DNA of 64,000 nucleotides, taken from NCBI GenBank assembly GCA_032164245.1, contig JAVMKO010000002.1, positions 176,644,920-176,708,919 of the forward strand. The letters run 5' to 3'. The position numbers were made by a program, and so were the translations under genes. This DNA comes from Sternotherus odoratus (lineage: Eukaryota; Chordata; Testudines; Kinosternidae). How positions within the stretch are numbered: the stretch's first letter is position 1; each line of letters begins with the position of its first letter. Shown here in pieces: positions 34,991 to 48,072 of the stretch. Under the pieces are notes generated by a model. The model was not told the origin of the DNA, made no database searches, and worked only from the letters and a program-made list of their open reading frames with translations.

Positions 34991-37900
34991 AGATATAAGA
35001 GATGTACCATTGCATTTGATGACATGATCTGAACATGAGGCAAAAAGTGTCACACAAAGCAACTTTTGTACTATTCTGTAGATGAAAACTATGCAATTAT
35101 CACTGTATTGCCAATTCTAAGGAGAGAGTCATTCATTTTCAATGCAATGACAGGCTATCAAGTATGTATCTCTAAAGTAAAGCAATATCTTACAACAATA
35201 GTGCATCTTTAAATCCCCCCATTTTTCAAGCTAAGACAACATTTAATGATTGCTTCTAGCACAGAATTTAGAACACTAAGCTACTGATTCTTCTCATCTG
35301 AAATTTATATTTAGATAAGCAATTTATTTTATCTTACACCAGTTTCTCATTATTACAGAACATAAGTTCTTCCTCAAAATAACTTGCTATTTTTATATCA
35401 TCACTCAGCCACATACTTCCACAAAGCTGCAAGTGTTACTTCAGATAAACTTACTGGGTTTTTGGCTAGTTTCCATATTACTTTATACCAACTTTACTTA
35501 CAAGGAGACTAATTTAAGGAGGCTTGTTTCTGGTATACCCTCCACCATTACTTGAACTAAGAAAGAATCAAGAACTGATTTCTTTGTCAGTCCTCAGAAA
35601 AAAAACTTGTGCAAAATAGGAGTTTAATACGCATTTCCCCCTTATGGAAATTTTTGGGTGAAAACAAGTCCAATATCAAAACCACTTATCTGGCTACCTT
35701 TTATTGCAATGCAAAATGTTTCTGGGCATAGGATGGTAGCATTTCCAATAACAATATTATCCTGCCCTAAGAAGCAATTTAAAAGAGTGCTAGGAAAGAG
35801 TTAGACCTCCTAACAAAATTGCTAGTGTAAAGTTCTGACAAACATTTTTCTATATCTGTGTTCCCCTGTTGATTTTTTGGTTATGCATTTAGCTGGAGCA
35901 ACTTGCTTTATTTAAAAAATACTTCAAGTTTAATTCTGTGACCATATGGCATTTGAACATGAAAAAGTCAGCCAGTGCTACTTTAACAAAACATGCTCTC
36001 CCAGGTTTAGGATCCACAGAAACTCTGAACAGCAACTCTCAGTCAGTGAAACATTTTATTTACTCGTTCACAAGTATCATGATGTGACATATAATACTGT
36101 GGCAATGCCGAAAAGAAAGCCAAGGTGTGTGCTGAGCTCCCCAAATCTCACAAAATAAATATTTACAGCCTGATGTCATTCTTCTTTTGTGATGCTAAAT
36201 TATTTTTATTTAAGACTGTCCTACACATCTTAAAGATGCAGTAGTAGCTATATATTTCCACTATTCTTTACAGGAGATACTAACTTGTCTTCCATTCAGG
36301 TCCTCAACATGAGTCTTGATAAAAATGGCCTGCATGTGAAAATCTCATTTAAATAAATGGGAGTTGTGAATTCAGACTAACAGACATCCTGCTTAGTGCC
36401 ACTTACACTATCATGATTGATTTAGATATGTACTGATAAAGAAATAAATGGAAACAGATTATCTACAAGTACCATACTGTGCAGTAATATTCTTCTTTTC
36501 TCTTCTAAAATATTCCAAATAGCAAATACAGATATTCACACTTCTTACCAACGATGCACTTTTTTATTTACCTAGTTACCTTGGGCCATATCGTGTAATC
36601 ATCACATGGAGTAATACACACTCGTACCAAAAAAAAGTATTAATTCAAAGAGACCATTCACAAGTTCTACACAATGTGAGTAAGGATTACAGAATCAAGC
36701 CTTTATTATTTAGGCCTAGAAATAGTTTAAGAGCTAGAAATATCTGGTAATACCTAAGTGAAGAATTTTGACTCAGGTAATTTACTGAATACAGCGGTGC
36801 TCTTATTTTACACGGTTAGGCATACAGGTTGTGCTGAGCAAGCTGGCCGTGTGGAAGATGGATGACGCCTTCTTTCTCTTTAGCTCTGCTCCTGTGAAGA
36901 ACAGTAAGATCCACAGGAACAGGGTTTGAAGTGTATACCTTGGAACAGACCCAACCTTCGATTAACTGTGAGTTCTCATTAACCAGAGTTCATTAAGTCA
37001 GGATAAAACCAAACTGCTTTTCAGAGCTTCAGCTCCCATTAAATTCAGTCGAGTTGTGGTGGTTCAGCTGCTCTGAAAAATCAAACCCTGTATGCCTTAC
37101 AAATTGCTGTTCAGGGTACAGACTGTTTTATACTATGTGTTTTGTTCAGTATATAGTAAAATGGGACCCCAATCCTTATGGTAGCCTATGGACACCACTA
37201 TAATACAAATAAATAACACTCAACAAACTGGAAAAAACACAAACATTCTTGTAACTTTCACTTACACATGGTTTATTACTGTCCATTTTTATTTCTATAC
37301 CTTGTTTACCAACAGTTCTCTCTGTTTAACAAAAAACACACTTTCTTCAGGACCAAATTATCTCCTAAATTACATATAAACGTATGACTGCCTAAGTATG
37401 ATTAAAAGCTAACTCTGGCTCTTTGATTTTAGCACACAAAATTAATTGAATCTACATGCATAGCAAATGAGGCAAAAGGGAGTCTCTTCCTCAGAATTTT
37501 ACTGCAGAGGGTGCTATTACAATCATAAAATGGTTTGACACATCCAGAGAATAAAAAGATAAATGCCTAAATTTAAGGTACAAACATCTCTAACAATTTG
37601 AATAAATGCTCATATAGCATTTTCTGTATTCTCTTGTGATTCCCTCTAAGAGCTCTTCCTTTTACACTACCCTGTATGTCTGTGAGAGTCTAGCAAAGAG
37701 AAAAATCCAGTGATCTGTAATTTATGAGCACCTGCAAGACTTGAGTGCACACTGTGATGAATGCGAGCTGTGCAGAAACCAGTAATCTGTCTCAGGAGAC
37801 TGTCCCATATCTCCCTAATAGTTCTGGAGGGTGCAAACAATTAACAATTAGATTATTAACACCCTGTTCACAGATATTAGCACCGCAAATACAGTTTAGT

Positions 37901-38756
37901 GCAAGAGCACAGGTATTGAGCTGGAGGTTCAGTTTTATCAGCCTGCTCATTTGAATCTCTGTTGCACTTGATCTAGGTTTCCCAGTGCTGGTTATTTAAT
38001 TAGGTAAATCTTAGCCTATTTCTAACTAGTCAGATTCTACTCTGAGTTCCACAGGCCTGACCCAAAGCACACTGAAACCAACAGAAAGACTAGACCACAT
38101 TAAAGTTCACCAGCAGCATCTTGCCCCTCTCTGAAACAGTGGCTGAAGAGAAAGGGTCTCTGAAAGATCTTTTAAACAAGTTATTTTAGTTCTTCATATA
38201 GATGCTAAAACTCGCTTTCTTCAGTAGAGGAGAAAGGGGGTCAAGTTCTGGGATAATGATAGCCTTATATTAGCAGAAAATGAGCCATGTAGAATCTGAT
38301 CTTAAAGAAACAAACTTGCAAGATTACTTATTAAAAATAATTTGCCAATTAAAACTGCAAGCATCTGAGAACCAAGTCAAGGTTCAAGACAGTCATATCC
38401 TGGGAATTATACATGTTGGTCTTGAGTCTATGCCATAGAAAACTCCATACCAACTCCTAAAATTGTACACTGTGGAGAGGAATTATAAAATTCATACACT
38501 CAAGAACAAAACAAGAGAACAGAAGCAGCACTATTACTGCAACCTTGTCTGACAAGTGGCAGGGAACGAAGTTTGGAAGCATTTTAGGAATAGCCATTTA
38601 TAAAAGTTCAAGTTATTGTTCTTCCCTTACCTGAGCACCATCACAGAAGCATATCAGAATGAGTTTGCACCTCTGAAATTGGCATGTGATCATCCAGAAG
38701 TGCAAACAGCTATATTATTCCCTGAAAAAATCCTGGGTTATCTGCAAAGCAAAATT
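34991..38756. other. AT-rich DNA, nothing recognised
   Basis: No gene or element was recognised. Short frames at 35946-36158, 37188-37379 and 37745-37954 lack motifs. Confidence 0.45.
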
Positions 38757-38836
38757 CTTAGAGCCAGGTTCTCATCCGGTGTATATCAACATTGCTCTGT
38801 TGCAGACAATGTTGCTATGCTGATTTATACCAGCTA
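38757..38836. mobile_element. Palindromic MITE (GGCCAGATCCT type)
   Basis: A CAGGTTCTCATCCGGTGTATATC left arm and an inverted GATTTATACCAGC right arm form a short near-palindrome of the family seen at 18600 and 24078. Confidence 0.5.
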
Positions 38837-41140
38837 ATAATCTAACTACGTCTTCTGGGACATTCATTTGGCTAAAACTGTAGTGTTAGAGATCTGGAAA
38901 GCCAGCCAATCCTGCTTCTTGGAATACTCAGAAGTGAAGGTCTACTTATGCTAATGTTTTAATCATTACTTAATGTAAGAAAGATGTGTGTCTGAATTCC
39001 CTTGTTTACCATGCTTCTTACCCCCACTGAATTTGCTGTTCATCCTTCAACGGAGTGCCTCTGATTTTATAATTGTTTTCAGGTGGCACTACACAAAGTG
39101 AAAGTCACCAGGGCAACTTCCATGGATCCTAACAAGGCAACTTGTCAGATTTAATCAAAGGTAGTTTACCACTAGACCCACTGTGCTATAAAAATAAAAC
39201 ATCTCAATTTTTGGACAAGAATCTTTATTATATTCACTAATTATGTGATAGGGATATGACCTGGTCTTAATCTTTGTAGTTGTATGTATTATCCATTTTT
39301 TAAAATCTCAATATGACATTACAATATTTTACATGTATATTAACAAACCTATTTAAGAAAATAAATATAACCAGCCTCAAAGGAACCTTGCTCAATGATC
39401 CTGCATTTGTAGCATGACACTGCAAATTTAAATGATTGAATCATACTTTTGTAAGCATTTCTAGTAGCATCTAACTGCAAATCTGTATATAAAAAGCATA
39501 TTATGTGTGAGCATTTAATTTCATAAACTGAGTCATATTCTGTATATTAATTCAAGTTCAAGGATATTGCTGGATTGTCTTTACATTTAAAGATACCATG
39601 GTAATGGGCAACAAATAACTGCTTTTAGTAAAAACAACATTCATCATTATAGTTCATTTATCAGACATGCAACATCTACCAACATTGCAGCCCTGTTTGC
39701 AGCTGCACTAAAAATAAACCAGTTTCAAAAATGGTTTCAGAGTGGTGTGCTAATTATGAAGTAGTATAGAAAAGAGAATCAGAGAGGAGACAATACCATG
39801 TACTATACTGCATATCAGAGGGTTCTGAACTGAGAGAACTGTTGCAACCCTAAATTCTTACTGATATTGAAAACGTATTTTTTTAAACTAGCATGCAAAC
39901 CAAAAGATTTGTCAACTATGAAAAATTTACTATTTTTATCATCAATATTAACTCTGTTCTGGAAAATTTTGAAGTTGTCTAGTTTGAAATGCAAGGAAAT
40001 ATGAATAACTATACTGTACTTACATATATTTAAATGGTAATGGAAAAGATGGATACTTAAGGCCTGCCATTTTGTGGAAAAGTCCATGGGAGAGAAAAAA
40101 AATCTCACTAGCAGTTGCAGATAACAAACCTTGCAAGATATTCAGTACAATACAGTATTTGGAATATATATGTAAAAGGTGAGCCTATTCATTTTACTTG
40201 TATATTTGTACATCATCTATTAAAATTTCTTGTCTAATTTCTGGAAAGTTAAACTAGTTTAACAAGTTTGCTACACTCAGCTTATTGTTACACAGTATCT
40301 GATCAATACAATGAACTGTGTAACTACACTCTAGGATTTTAAAAAAAATCCCCATTTCCTGTCAATGAAGATGAAATAAAATAGCAAAGCGAAATCCAGA
40401 ATTTGAAACCAGGATTAGCAATATTAGTAAATTCTTGGAAATTAATAAGTAATCTTATCTCTCTGAACACCCCCGGGACTTGCTGAATGAATGCCTATGG
40501 AGGTATTTGCATTTCTTTTTCCTCTAAATTGTTAACATTTCCACCAGATTAGAAAACCTGAACAGGAATTGAAAGATATGGAAACTCAATTCCTATGAAG
40601 CTATTTCCAACAAAATCATTTTAATTTATTCAGGATAGAAATGCAAATAAATCTTTTGAACACATACTGAGCACAGAAGATTGCCCTGAGACTTAAATAT
40701 AATTATTCTGACATGAGGGGAGAAAATTGAGAAAAGTATTAGCATGGCAGCTTAGAAAAGAAACATTCAGAGCACGCAGTTTACCAGATAAGCACTAACA
40801 CAGGTCACGTTGCCATCAAATCAAAAAGTACTAGTAGTAGTTTTCAAACTACTATCAGAAATCTTTTTAGAAACAATAGAACCCGTTAACACAGAAGCCT
40901 GACATGCAAAAATGTAGGATAGCAAAAAAAAAAATTTTTTTTTTAAAAAATCATATTTTTAATGAAGGCAAGGTGACAGTAACAGCATGTCTTATTGTTA
41001 CTTGATGCTCAGCAGGTTTGGGACTGGGTTGGACAGCCTTTACTTCCTCTTTAAAAAAATGTGCTTTTCTCATGCAAATTGGGAAGACTCTTATCAGATG
41101 AATTAGGCACTTTACTTTCACCTGGGAGGAACTGTGATAA
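38837..41140. other. AT-rich DNA, nothing recognised
   Basis: An A10/T10-type run is present near 40927-40946. No gene or repeat family was recognised. Confidence 0.45.
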
Positions 41141-41148
41141 TATTAGCT

Positions 41149-41459
41149 CAGGGGTAGGCAACCTATGGCACGGGTGCTGAAGGTGATACGAGACCTGATT
41201 TTCATTGGCACTCACACTGCCAGGGTCCTGGCCACCAATCTCGGGGCTCTGCATTTTAATTTAATTTTAAATGAAGCTTCTTAAACATTTTAAAAACCTT
41301 ATTTAAATTTACATACAACTATAGTTTAGTTCTATATTATAGACTTCTAGAGAGAGACCTTCTAAAAACATTAAAATGTATTACTGAGACACGAAACCTT
41401 AAATTAGAGTGAATAAATGAAGATTCAGCACACCACTTCTGAAAGGTTGTAGACCCCTG
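41149..41459. mobile_element. hAT MITE, copy 2 of the CAGGGGTAGGCAACC family
   Basis: The left end CAGGGGTAGGCAACCTATGG and right end AAAGGTTGTAGACCCCTG are terminal inverted repeats. TATTAGCT (41141-41148) and GATTAGCT (41460-41467) match at 7 of 8 bases. The interior is collinear with 29571-29879. Confidence 0.85.
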
Positions 41460-41467
41460 GATTAGCT

Positions 41468-42826
41468 ATTCAAATGTTTTGACCTTTATATACATCTTAT
41501 TTTCAGAGATAGAGGTAAAACTGCAGCATTGTGGAAATGTTCATGCCAATCATCAAAAGAACCAGTGAAGATCAGTTGAGTTTTAACTGGAATATGCCTA
41601 CAGAAGATTTAAACACCTAATATGTCAAGGAAAAGGCAGAAAAAGCTGACCCTTTCCTCTTCTGCATCTACGAGCACAACAGTCTTTGATCAGTAGAATA
41701 AAAAGATCCCAGAGTAACAAAGGAAATAACGTAGCCTATTTCCTGTCAAGGTGACATTTTGTTATTTATTAAAACATAAAAATAACTTTGTCACAGGAAT
41801 TCCACACCTTACTATTAACAAGGTGTATGGAGGAAATAAGTTCCAAATTACTTAGGAAAAGTATATTTGAAAGCCACATCAGATTTTGACTCAAATTGTT
41901 TTAAGAGAAATTTGCCCAACATAATGCAATATTAGGTATTCTGAATACTAATTACTACTTATTTGCCTAATTTAATTTATACTAAAATTGCTTTGTTTGT
42001 TACATTTTAATCTGAGTCTTTGTCTAGTTTCTGTATGCCCAATTCAATGAAACAGGGAAACTGCAGTATCCCTCATCATTCAACTGGCCATAAGGTCAAC
42101 ATCACTTCTAACATAAAGAGATGAGAACAAAAATTATCAGAAGCCACATTATAATACCTTAAAGTATTATAACTTTAAAGCAGACACTTTAAAGATCTTG
42201 CAGAGGCCCAGAAACAAAATATTGAACACAAGGTAACTCTATGGTCATATCTTATTATAAATGATATCATATGTCAATAGTTCACTACAAAAGGGACGAA
42301 TACCCCCCATTTATTTCTTAAAGCTCACCAAAATGCAGCCAGTGATGATGACACTGTACCCCTTCCAACACTAACTCAAATCCAAGCAGAGAGCTAGAGG
42401 TGAAAAGACATCGTATTCCAGTATTACCAATCCCCTAAATCTGAAAGGGTCATTAATTCCTAGTGATGTTTAATATGAAATACAATATTGGATTTTACAT
42501 GAAAATGGACCTTTGAAAGCCCTAAATCCATCAGATTATAGTGAAAAGATAGAAGAAAATTATAAATGTACATCACACTATTCCATTTGTTCAGTCATTA
42601 TCCTTGTCTAAATTTAAGGGCTGGAAGCAAACCTGTGTGAAAATTATTGCTAATGACAACTGGTAAATCTGCAAAAGGAGGAATCTAAATAACTGTGAAA
42701 CATGTAAGTGCAGTTGATGTTTAGGAGGGGCCAAGTGTTTAAAAAACAAAAAAAGACAGTGCAGCTGTTCTTAGACTTGGGGCTGCAACTTCAAGATGGG
42801 CTATGAAACTGTTTTCTGGATAGGTT
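41468..42826. other. AT-rich DNA, nothing recognised
   Basis: No gene or element was recognised. Confidence 0.4.
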
Positions 42827-42985
42827 CAAGAATAGCAGCCGTGTTAGTCTGTATCCATAAAGAAAGCGAGGAATACTTGTAGCACCTTAGAGACTAACTA
42901 GTTTATTTCAGCATAAGCTCACGAAAGCTTATTCTGAAATAAACTAGTTAGTCTCTAAGGTGCTACAAGAATTCCTTGTTTTCTG
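42827..42985. mobile_element. Palindrome of two Penelope-like 3' ends
   Basis: The left part is a minus-orientation Penelope 3' end (AGCAGCCGTGTTAGTCTGTA, then CTTGTAGCACCTTAGAGAC). The right part is a plus-orientation copy of the same sequence (GTCTCTAAGGTGCTACAAG). The arms match base for base over the AACTAGTTTATTTCAG region. They meet at a short centre that contains one GCTCACGAAAGCTTAT, half of the hammerhead-like motif. Confidence 0.8.
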
Positions 42986-43374
42986 GATGGACAGGGCATG
43001 TGCAAAAATGCTATAACTTGAAATGATTTGTAGTAGGATATTCCTAACCTACCCACCTGCTTTCAAACATAAAACTTGCAAAGGAAACTGAGATAATTGG
43101 ATGTAACAGATTGGGGAATGTGCAAAACATTTTCAGTCAAAATACACACAATGAATCTGTGCCATTTGGAGAAAGCCTTCTGTACAGGGAAGGGGGATGG
43201 CAAAGAGGTGTACCACACCTCAGGGAGCCTCAACAGTGATTGTGCCTCAGGGCTGCTCCGTGTATACGGGCATGATGAAAACTGCTCCCCCCAGTATGTT
43301 CGTCTCACTGTGTAGGCCAATGTGGAGGGAACATGGGACTGCTGCCTTATCTTCACTCTGCCTCCTTTTTTATT
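42986..43374. other. Nothing recognised
   Basis: No gene or element was recognised. The left part of the frame at 43063-43659 is a shadow of the GC-rich MITE next to it. Confidence 0.4.
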
Positions 43375-43383
43375 AAATTTGGG

Positions 43384-43900
43384 CAGGGCCGGCGACAGGG
43401 GGGGACAAGGGGGACAACTGTACCGGGGCCCAGACTTCAGGGGGGCCCCCTGAAGTCCGGAGCGGGCCTGGTACACAGCTGTACCCCCTTGTCGCCAGGC
43501 CTGCACAGCAAGGCCCGTCTCCGGGCAGCTGCTGCAGCGCTCGTCAGCCCCCTCCCCCGGCCCCCAGCAGCCTCCCCCGCCCCCCTTAACTTCTCCCGGC
43601 TGGGCCACGCGGAGCCCCAGCGCGCGGTGGCTCTGCGCCCCCAGAGGGGGAGAGCGCATGCGGGGGGAGGGGGGCGTGTCCTGCCTCTGCCTGGGGCGGG
43701 GGCTGCCGGGCTCCCTCCTCCCCGCCCAGCAGCATTAGCGGGCGCCAGGGAGCAAGCCGGTCATGCTGGTGGGGGGCACCGTGCCCCTTGCACGGTCAGA
43801 ACATGGCTGGGGGGGGGGGGCCCGCGGGCGGCGGGAGACCGGCCGGGGGGGGGCACAAATGATCAGCGTATGGGGCCCCAAAATTTCTGTCGCCGGCCCT
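43384..43900. mobile_element. GC-rich MITE, 9-base flanking repeat
   Basis: CAGGGCCGGCGACAG on the left and CTGTCGCCGGCCCT on the right are terminal inverted repeats. AAATTTGGG occurs exactly on both sides (43375-43383, 43901-43909). If the element starts one base earlier it is an 8-base duplication, which fits hAT. G- and C-rich frames across it (43063-44175) are shadows. Confidence 0.8.
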
Positions 43901-43909
43901 AAATTTGGG

Positions 43910-45055
43910 ACAGAAGAAGGAACAGCAAGGACTGAGTCCCTTTCTGTGTGATCACAATCTGCCCCATAACTCACTCTTTTCCCCATATATACTGTAAATA
44001 AGATATCAACATTAAATGCAGAGGGGCAGTTCTGCACACAGTTACAATGCTGTACATTCAGAGTAATTCCATTGGCTGTAATAGGGTTACTTTGGATTCC
44101 CAGAACTGTACATGAATGCTGAATTTGGCTCCCTGCATGTCTGTACCTTCTTGAGTACATGTAGGCTCCCTGCATGGCACACCAAACTTAAAGTATCTAG
44201 CATGTTATGTATTATAGCACTTTTAGAAATCTTGACTGACATATTGCAAGTGATTCTGGGAAATGGGATCATGGGAGAAAATCCTGGGTGGTTTTAGGAG
44301 CACAACTATTTACTATCTCTGCTGTCATGTTTAGAGTCTGCAGAATTTGTCCCAAATTACTGCAAAACTTGATAGTTTTTAGAAGCAGGACATTTTAATT
44401 TAATTATATTTGTAGAAAGAGAGCAGAATCTGTTTGTACTAAAAGAGAGACAACGATGCACTCCTGATAGAATAATAAAAGTAATTTCATTCTACCAGTT
44501 TCATATTTCTTTTTCTGTTTACCACTAGAAGGAGGATTTTCTGCTCAGTCTAAAATCAGTTGAAACATTCAATAAGCAGAAGTGCCTGGACATTTATTTT
44601 TATGTCGGAAATATAAAAATCTGTGTTTCTGTTGAAAAGTCTAAATTTAGCTGCAGAAAAAGAGGTAGTGCGAGTGTGAAATCTGTGGTCCTCTTGGAAC
44701 TTCCACAACGTTTAACTTCTTTCCTTGTCTAGATAAGGGTGTAAACTCACTTCAGACATGTACAACACAGAAATACTTCAGTTCCATTTGCAAACTTAGG
44801 CAAGCTGTAAGATACTCTAGGCTGATCTGCTACCTGCAAGAACCTCTAGAAAGTATAGCTCATAATAGTTCTTCCTAAGGCTTTGCGTAGCAAAAAAAAT
44901 CACCAGTGAGAAGGCAGAGTTGCACCAGGGATTGGGAGGGAGTCTGAGTTGAGGGGTAGTGCGCAATTCTGAGAACTCCTGCAAGGTGCTGGACACCCTC
45001 AACTCCAGTGTGATCAAGACCACATCTTAAAGCCTCATGTTGCACTGATTTAGTT
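43910..45055. other. Nothing recognised
   Basis: No gene or repeat family was recognised. Confidence 0.4.
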
Positions 45056-45139
45056 AAATAGGGGGAACTGTGTGGACACTAAATAGGACACTAAATAGGA
45101 CACTGTGTGGACACTAAATAGGGGGAACTGTGTGGACAC
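45056..45139. repeat. Local duplication with 60-base spacing
   Basis: AAATAGGGGGAACTGTGTGG occurs at 45056 and again at 45116. In between, GGACACTAAATA is repeated three times. It looks like a small replication-slippage expansion. Confidence 0.8.
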
Positions 45140-45219
45140 ACTTTCATCAATTTAAACCTGGCTTACCGCAGTTTGGCATGCTGCCACTTAATAATGGGGT
45201 CAGAGTCACAATACCTTCC

Positions 45220-46302
45220 CTGTTCATAGATGCATAGATTCCCAGAAGGGACAATTACGATCATCTGGTCTGACCACCTGTAAACCACAGGCCTTGGAAC
45301 TTCCCAAAAACTATTCCTAACACCACATCTTTTAGAAAAACAGCCAATCTTGATTTTAAAATTGCCAGTGATAAACTCTTCGTATATTGTTCCAACGGTC
45401 AATTACCCTCGCTGTTAAAAACTTATTTTTCCAGTCTGAATTTGTCTAGCTTCAGCTTCAAGGCACTGGATGCTGTTATACTTTTCTTTGCTAGACTGAA
45501 GAGCCTGTTATCACTTATTTGTTCCCCGTGTGGTTACTATAGTTTGTAATCAAGTCACCCTTTAACCTTTTTGTTAAGCTAAATAGAATCTCAAACAGCT
45601 CAATCACAATGAGGCATGTTTTCTAACCTTTCAATCATTCTTGTGGCATCTCTCAACCCACTCTAATTTATGAGCATCCTTCCTGAATTGTGGATACCAG
45701 TAGACCAGCAGCAGTCACATTAGTGCCAAACAAAGGTAAAATAACCTCTCTACTCCGACTCAAGATTCCCCTGTTTATTTATCCAGGGTTTTTCATTAGC
45801 CCTTTTTGGCACAAGGGTCACCCCGGAGCTCCTGTTCTGCTGATTATCCACCTCAACAACTACATCTTTTTCAAAATCTCCCCGCACATAGCCTGTAAGT
45901 ATGGCCTACATTTTTAGTTTCTAGATGTACACATTTAGCCATATTGTTTGCTTGAATCAAGCTTCCCAAGTATTCCAGATCACTCTGTACCAGTGACCTG
46001 TGTTCTTCATTATTTATCATTCACCCTATTTTGTGTCACCTGCAAACTTTCAGTGATTATTTTGTTTACTTCCAGGTAATTGACAAAAATGTTAAGTAGC
46101 ACAGGGCCAAGAACTGATCCCTGCAGGATCCCCACCAAAAATAGCTGCTCAATGGCAATTCCTTGTTCAGTTACATTTGGAGACCTATCAGTTGACTAGT
46201 TATTGATCAGTTAACACGTGCCATATTAATTTTACATCTTTCTAGTTTTTTAATCAAAATGTTCTGCAAATCAAATACCTTTCAGAAGTCTAAGTATATT
46301 AT
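45220..46302 (-). mobile_element. CR1-type LINE, 3' part, older subfamily
   Basis: In antisense it begins TCATAGATGCATAGATTCCC, then GACAATTACGATCATCTGGTC, AAACTCTTCGTATATTGTTCC, GTGGATACCAGTAGACCAGC and AGCACAGGGCCAAGAACTGA. It breaks off at AAGTCTAAGTATATTATA. The same LINE resumes near 48200. Confidence 0.8.
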
Positions 46303-46364
46303 ACTAGCGAAAATACCCGGTGTTGCTTGGGTCCGTCGGAGGTGGGGAGGGAGCAGAGAGCAAA

Positions 46365-46840
46365 CCTGACACCCCCACCTCACCCCCCCCCGACCAAACC
46401 CAACACCCCCACCTCACTTACCCCTTGACCAACCCCGACTCACATTTTCACCCCCCCACCCAAACCCAGCACCCCCATGTCTCCCCCCTACCAACCCCAA
46501 CACCCCCTGACCAACACCCACACCTCACCCCCCGTAGACCAAACCTGACACACCCACCTCACTTCCTCCCCCAACCAAACCCGACACCCCTACCTACCAC
46601 CACAAACAAACCCGACCCCCACACCTCACTTACCCTTCGACCAACCCCGACCTCCCTCCTCACCCCTCCAACCAACCCCAACACCCCCACCTTATCCCCC
46701 CACCAAACCCAACACCCCCCGACCAAACCCGACACCCCCGGCTCACTTACCCCCCGACCAAACCAGACACCCCCACCTCACTTACCCCCCGACCAAACCC
46801 GACACCCCCACCTCACTTACCCTCCGACCAAACCCAACTC
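46365..46840. repeat. C-rich minisatellite, ~35-base unit
   Basis: The unit contains CACTTACCCCCCGACCAAAC and ACACCCCCACCT. The last units repeat every 35 bases (46744, 46779, 46814) and earlier ones are irregular. A 211-codon proline/threonine-rich open frame (46320-46955) is a by-product. Confidence 0.85.
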
Positions 46841-47867
46841 GGGTCCGTCGGAGATGGGGAGGGGGCAGAGAGCTGAGCAAGTGTGGGGTCCATTGGAGGA
46901 GGAAGGGGGCAGAGAGCTGAACGAGTGCGGGATCCGTTGGAGGGGGGCATTATGACATCATAACTATGTCACAGAGAACAGTAGCTGCCCAGCTGATGTG
47001 ATTGGCCTTTAAATAATTTCACCCCTGGGGGTGTCAGAGGTGAGATTTGAAAAATTTTCGACTCTTACCCTGATTAGGACCCTAAGACCTATAACTGTAC
47101 CAAATTTCAAGTCTCTAGCTCAAACGGTGTGGAAGGAGTAAGTGAATGTACATACACGCACACACCATTTGACTTATATATATATACTAGCATAAGTGCC
47201 CGGCGTTGCTCGGGTCAGTCGGAGGTGGGGAGGGGGCAGACAGCTGACACCCCCTGACCAACCCCAACACCCACACCTCACCCCTCACCCACCCCGACAC
47301 CTTCCCACCCCCCCTGACCAACCCCAACACCCCCCGGCTCACTTACCCCCTGACCAAACCCGACAACCCCACCTGACCCCCCCAAGCAAACCCAACACCC
47401 CCACCTCACCCCCCGACCGAACCCGACACCCCCACCTGACCAAGCTGGCCCCACCCCCAGGAAGAGGAGGGGCAGAACAGGAAGTATAAAGGGCGGGGCC
47501 CCTAGCTCAGTGAGAGGAGCACAAGGGAGGGAGGCAGACACAGGCCGCTCCCTCCATCCCTTGCTGTCGAGCCAGGGAAGACCCTGGACCCCAGAAACCC
47601 TCCTCTACAGGAAGGACTGGGGTTTCCTGATCTGCCTGCTGCAGAGTACCCCGAGGAACTGCCGGAGCTCAGCGGGGACCCAGACCTGCCCGAGGCCAAA
47701 GCTTAGAGAGAACTGGAGCTGCCAACAGCAGAGTACCCTGGGGGACCGCCCGAGCCCAGCAGCATCCCGTGGCTGACAGAGGCGGATGCTGAAGGGGATC
47801 CAGAGCTCTCCACGGCAGACGACCCTGAGTCCTGCTGGTGCCCCCTCGCCTGAGAAGTACACCCCCA

Positions 47868-48072
47868 GACCCTTTGCCGGCGCCCCCCTGCCGGAGGGGC
47901 GCGCCGCCGACCCTTTGCCGGCGCCCCCCTGCCGGAGGGGCGCGCCGCCGACCCTTTGCCGGCGCCCCCCTGCCGGAGGGGCGCGCCGCCGACCCTTTGC
48001 CGGCGCCCCCCTGCTGGAGGGGCGCGCCGCCGACCCTTTGCCGGCGCTCCCCTGCCGGAGGGGCGTGCCGCG
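47868..48072. repeat. Minisatellite: five 41-base units
   Basis: Exactly five units of 41 bases start at 47868, 47909, 47950, 47991 and 48032. Each begins GACCCTTTGCCGGCGC and holds a GC-rich partial hairpin (CCCC...GGGG). Units 1-3 are identical as far as I can read. Unit 4 has one change and unit 5 has a few. Because 41 is not a multiple of 3, three frames stay open on both strands. Confidence 0.95.

Noticed and set aside
43063..44175. Open frames of 146-198 codons
   Set aside because: They span the GC-rich MITE at 43384-43900 and its flanks, in conflicting frames on both strands.
46320..46955. 211-codon proline/threonine-rich open frame
   Set aside because: It is created by the C-rich 35-base minisatellite; no start context, domain or codon pattern beyond the repeat.
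47868..48072. CRISPR-like regular spacing
   Set aside because: Units are contiguous 41-base tandem repeats without unique spacers, and the genome is eukaryotic.
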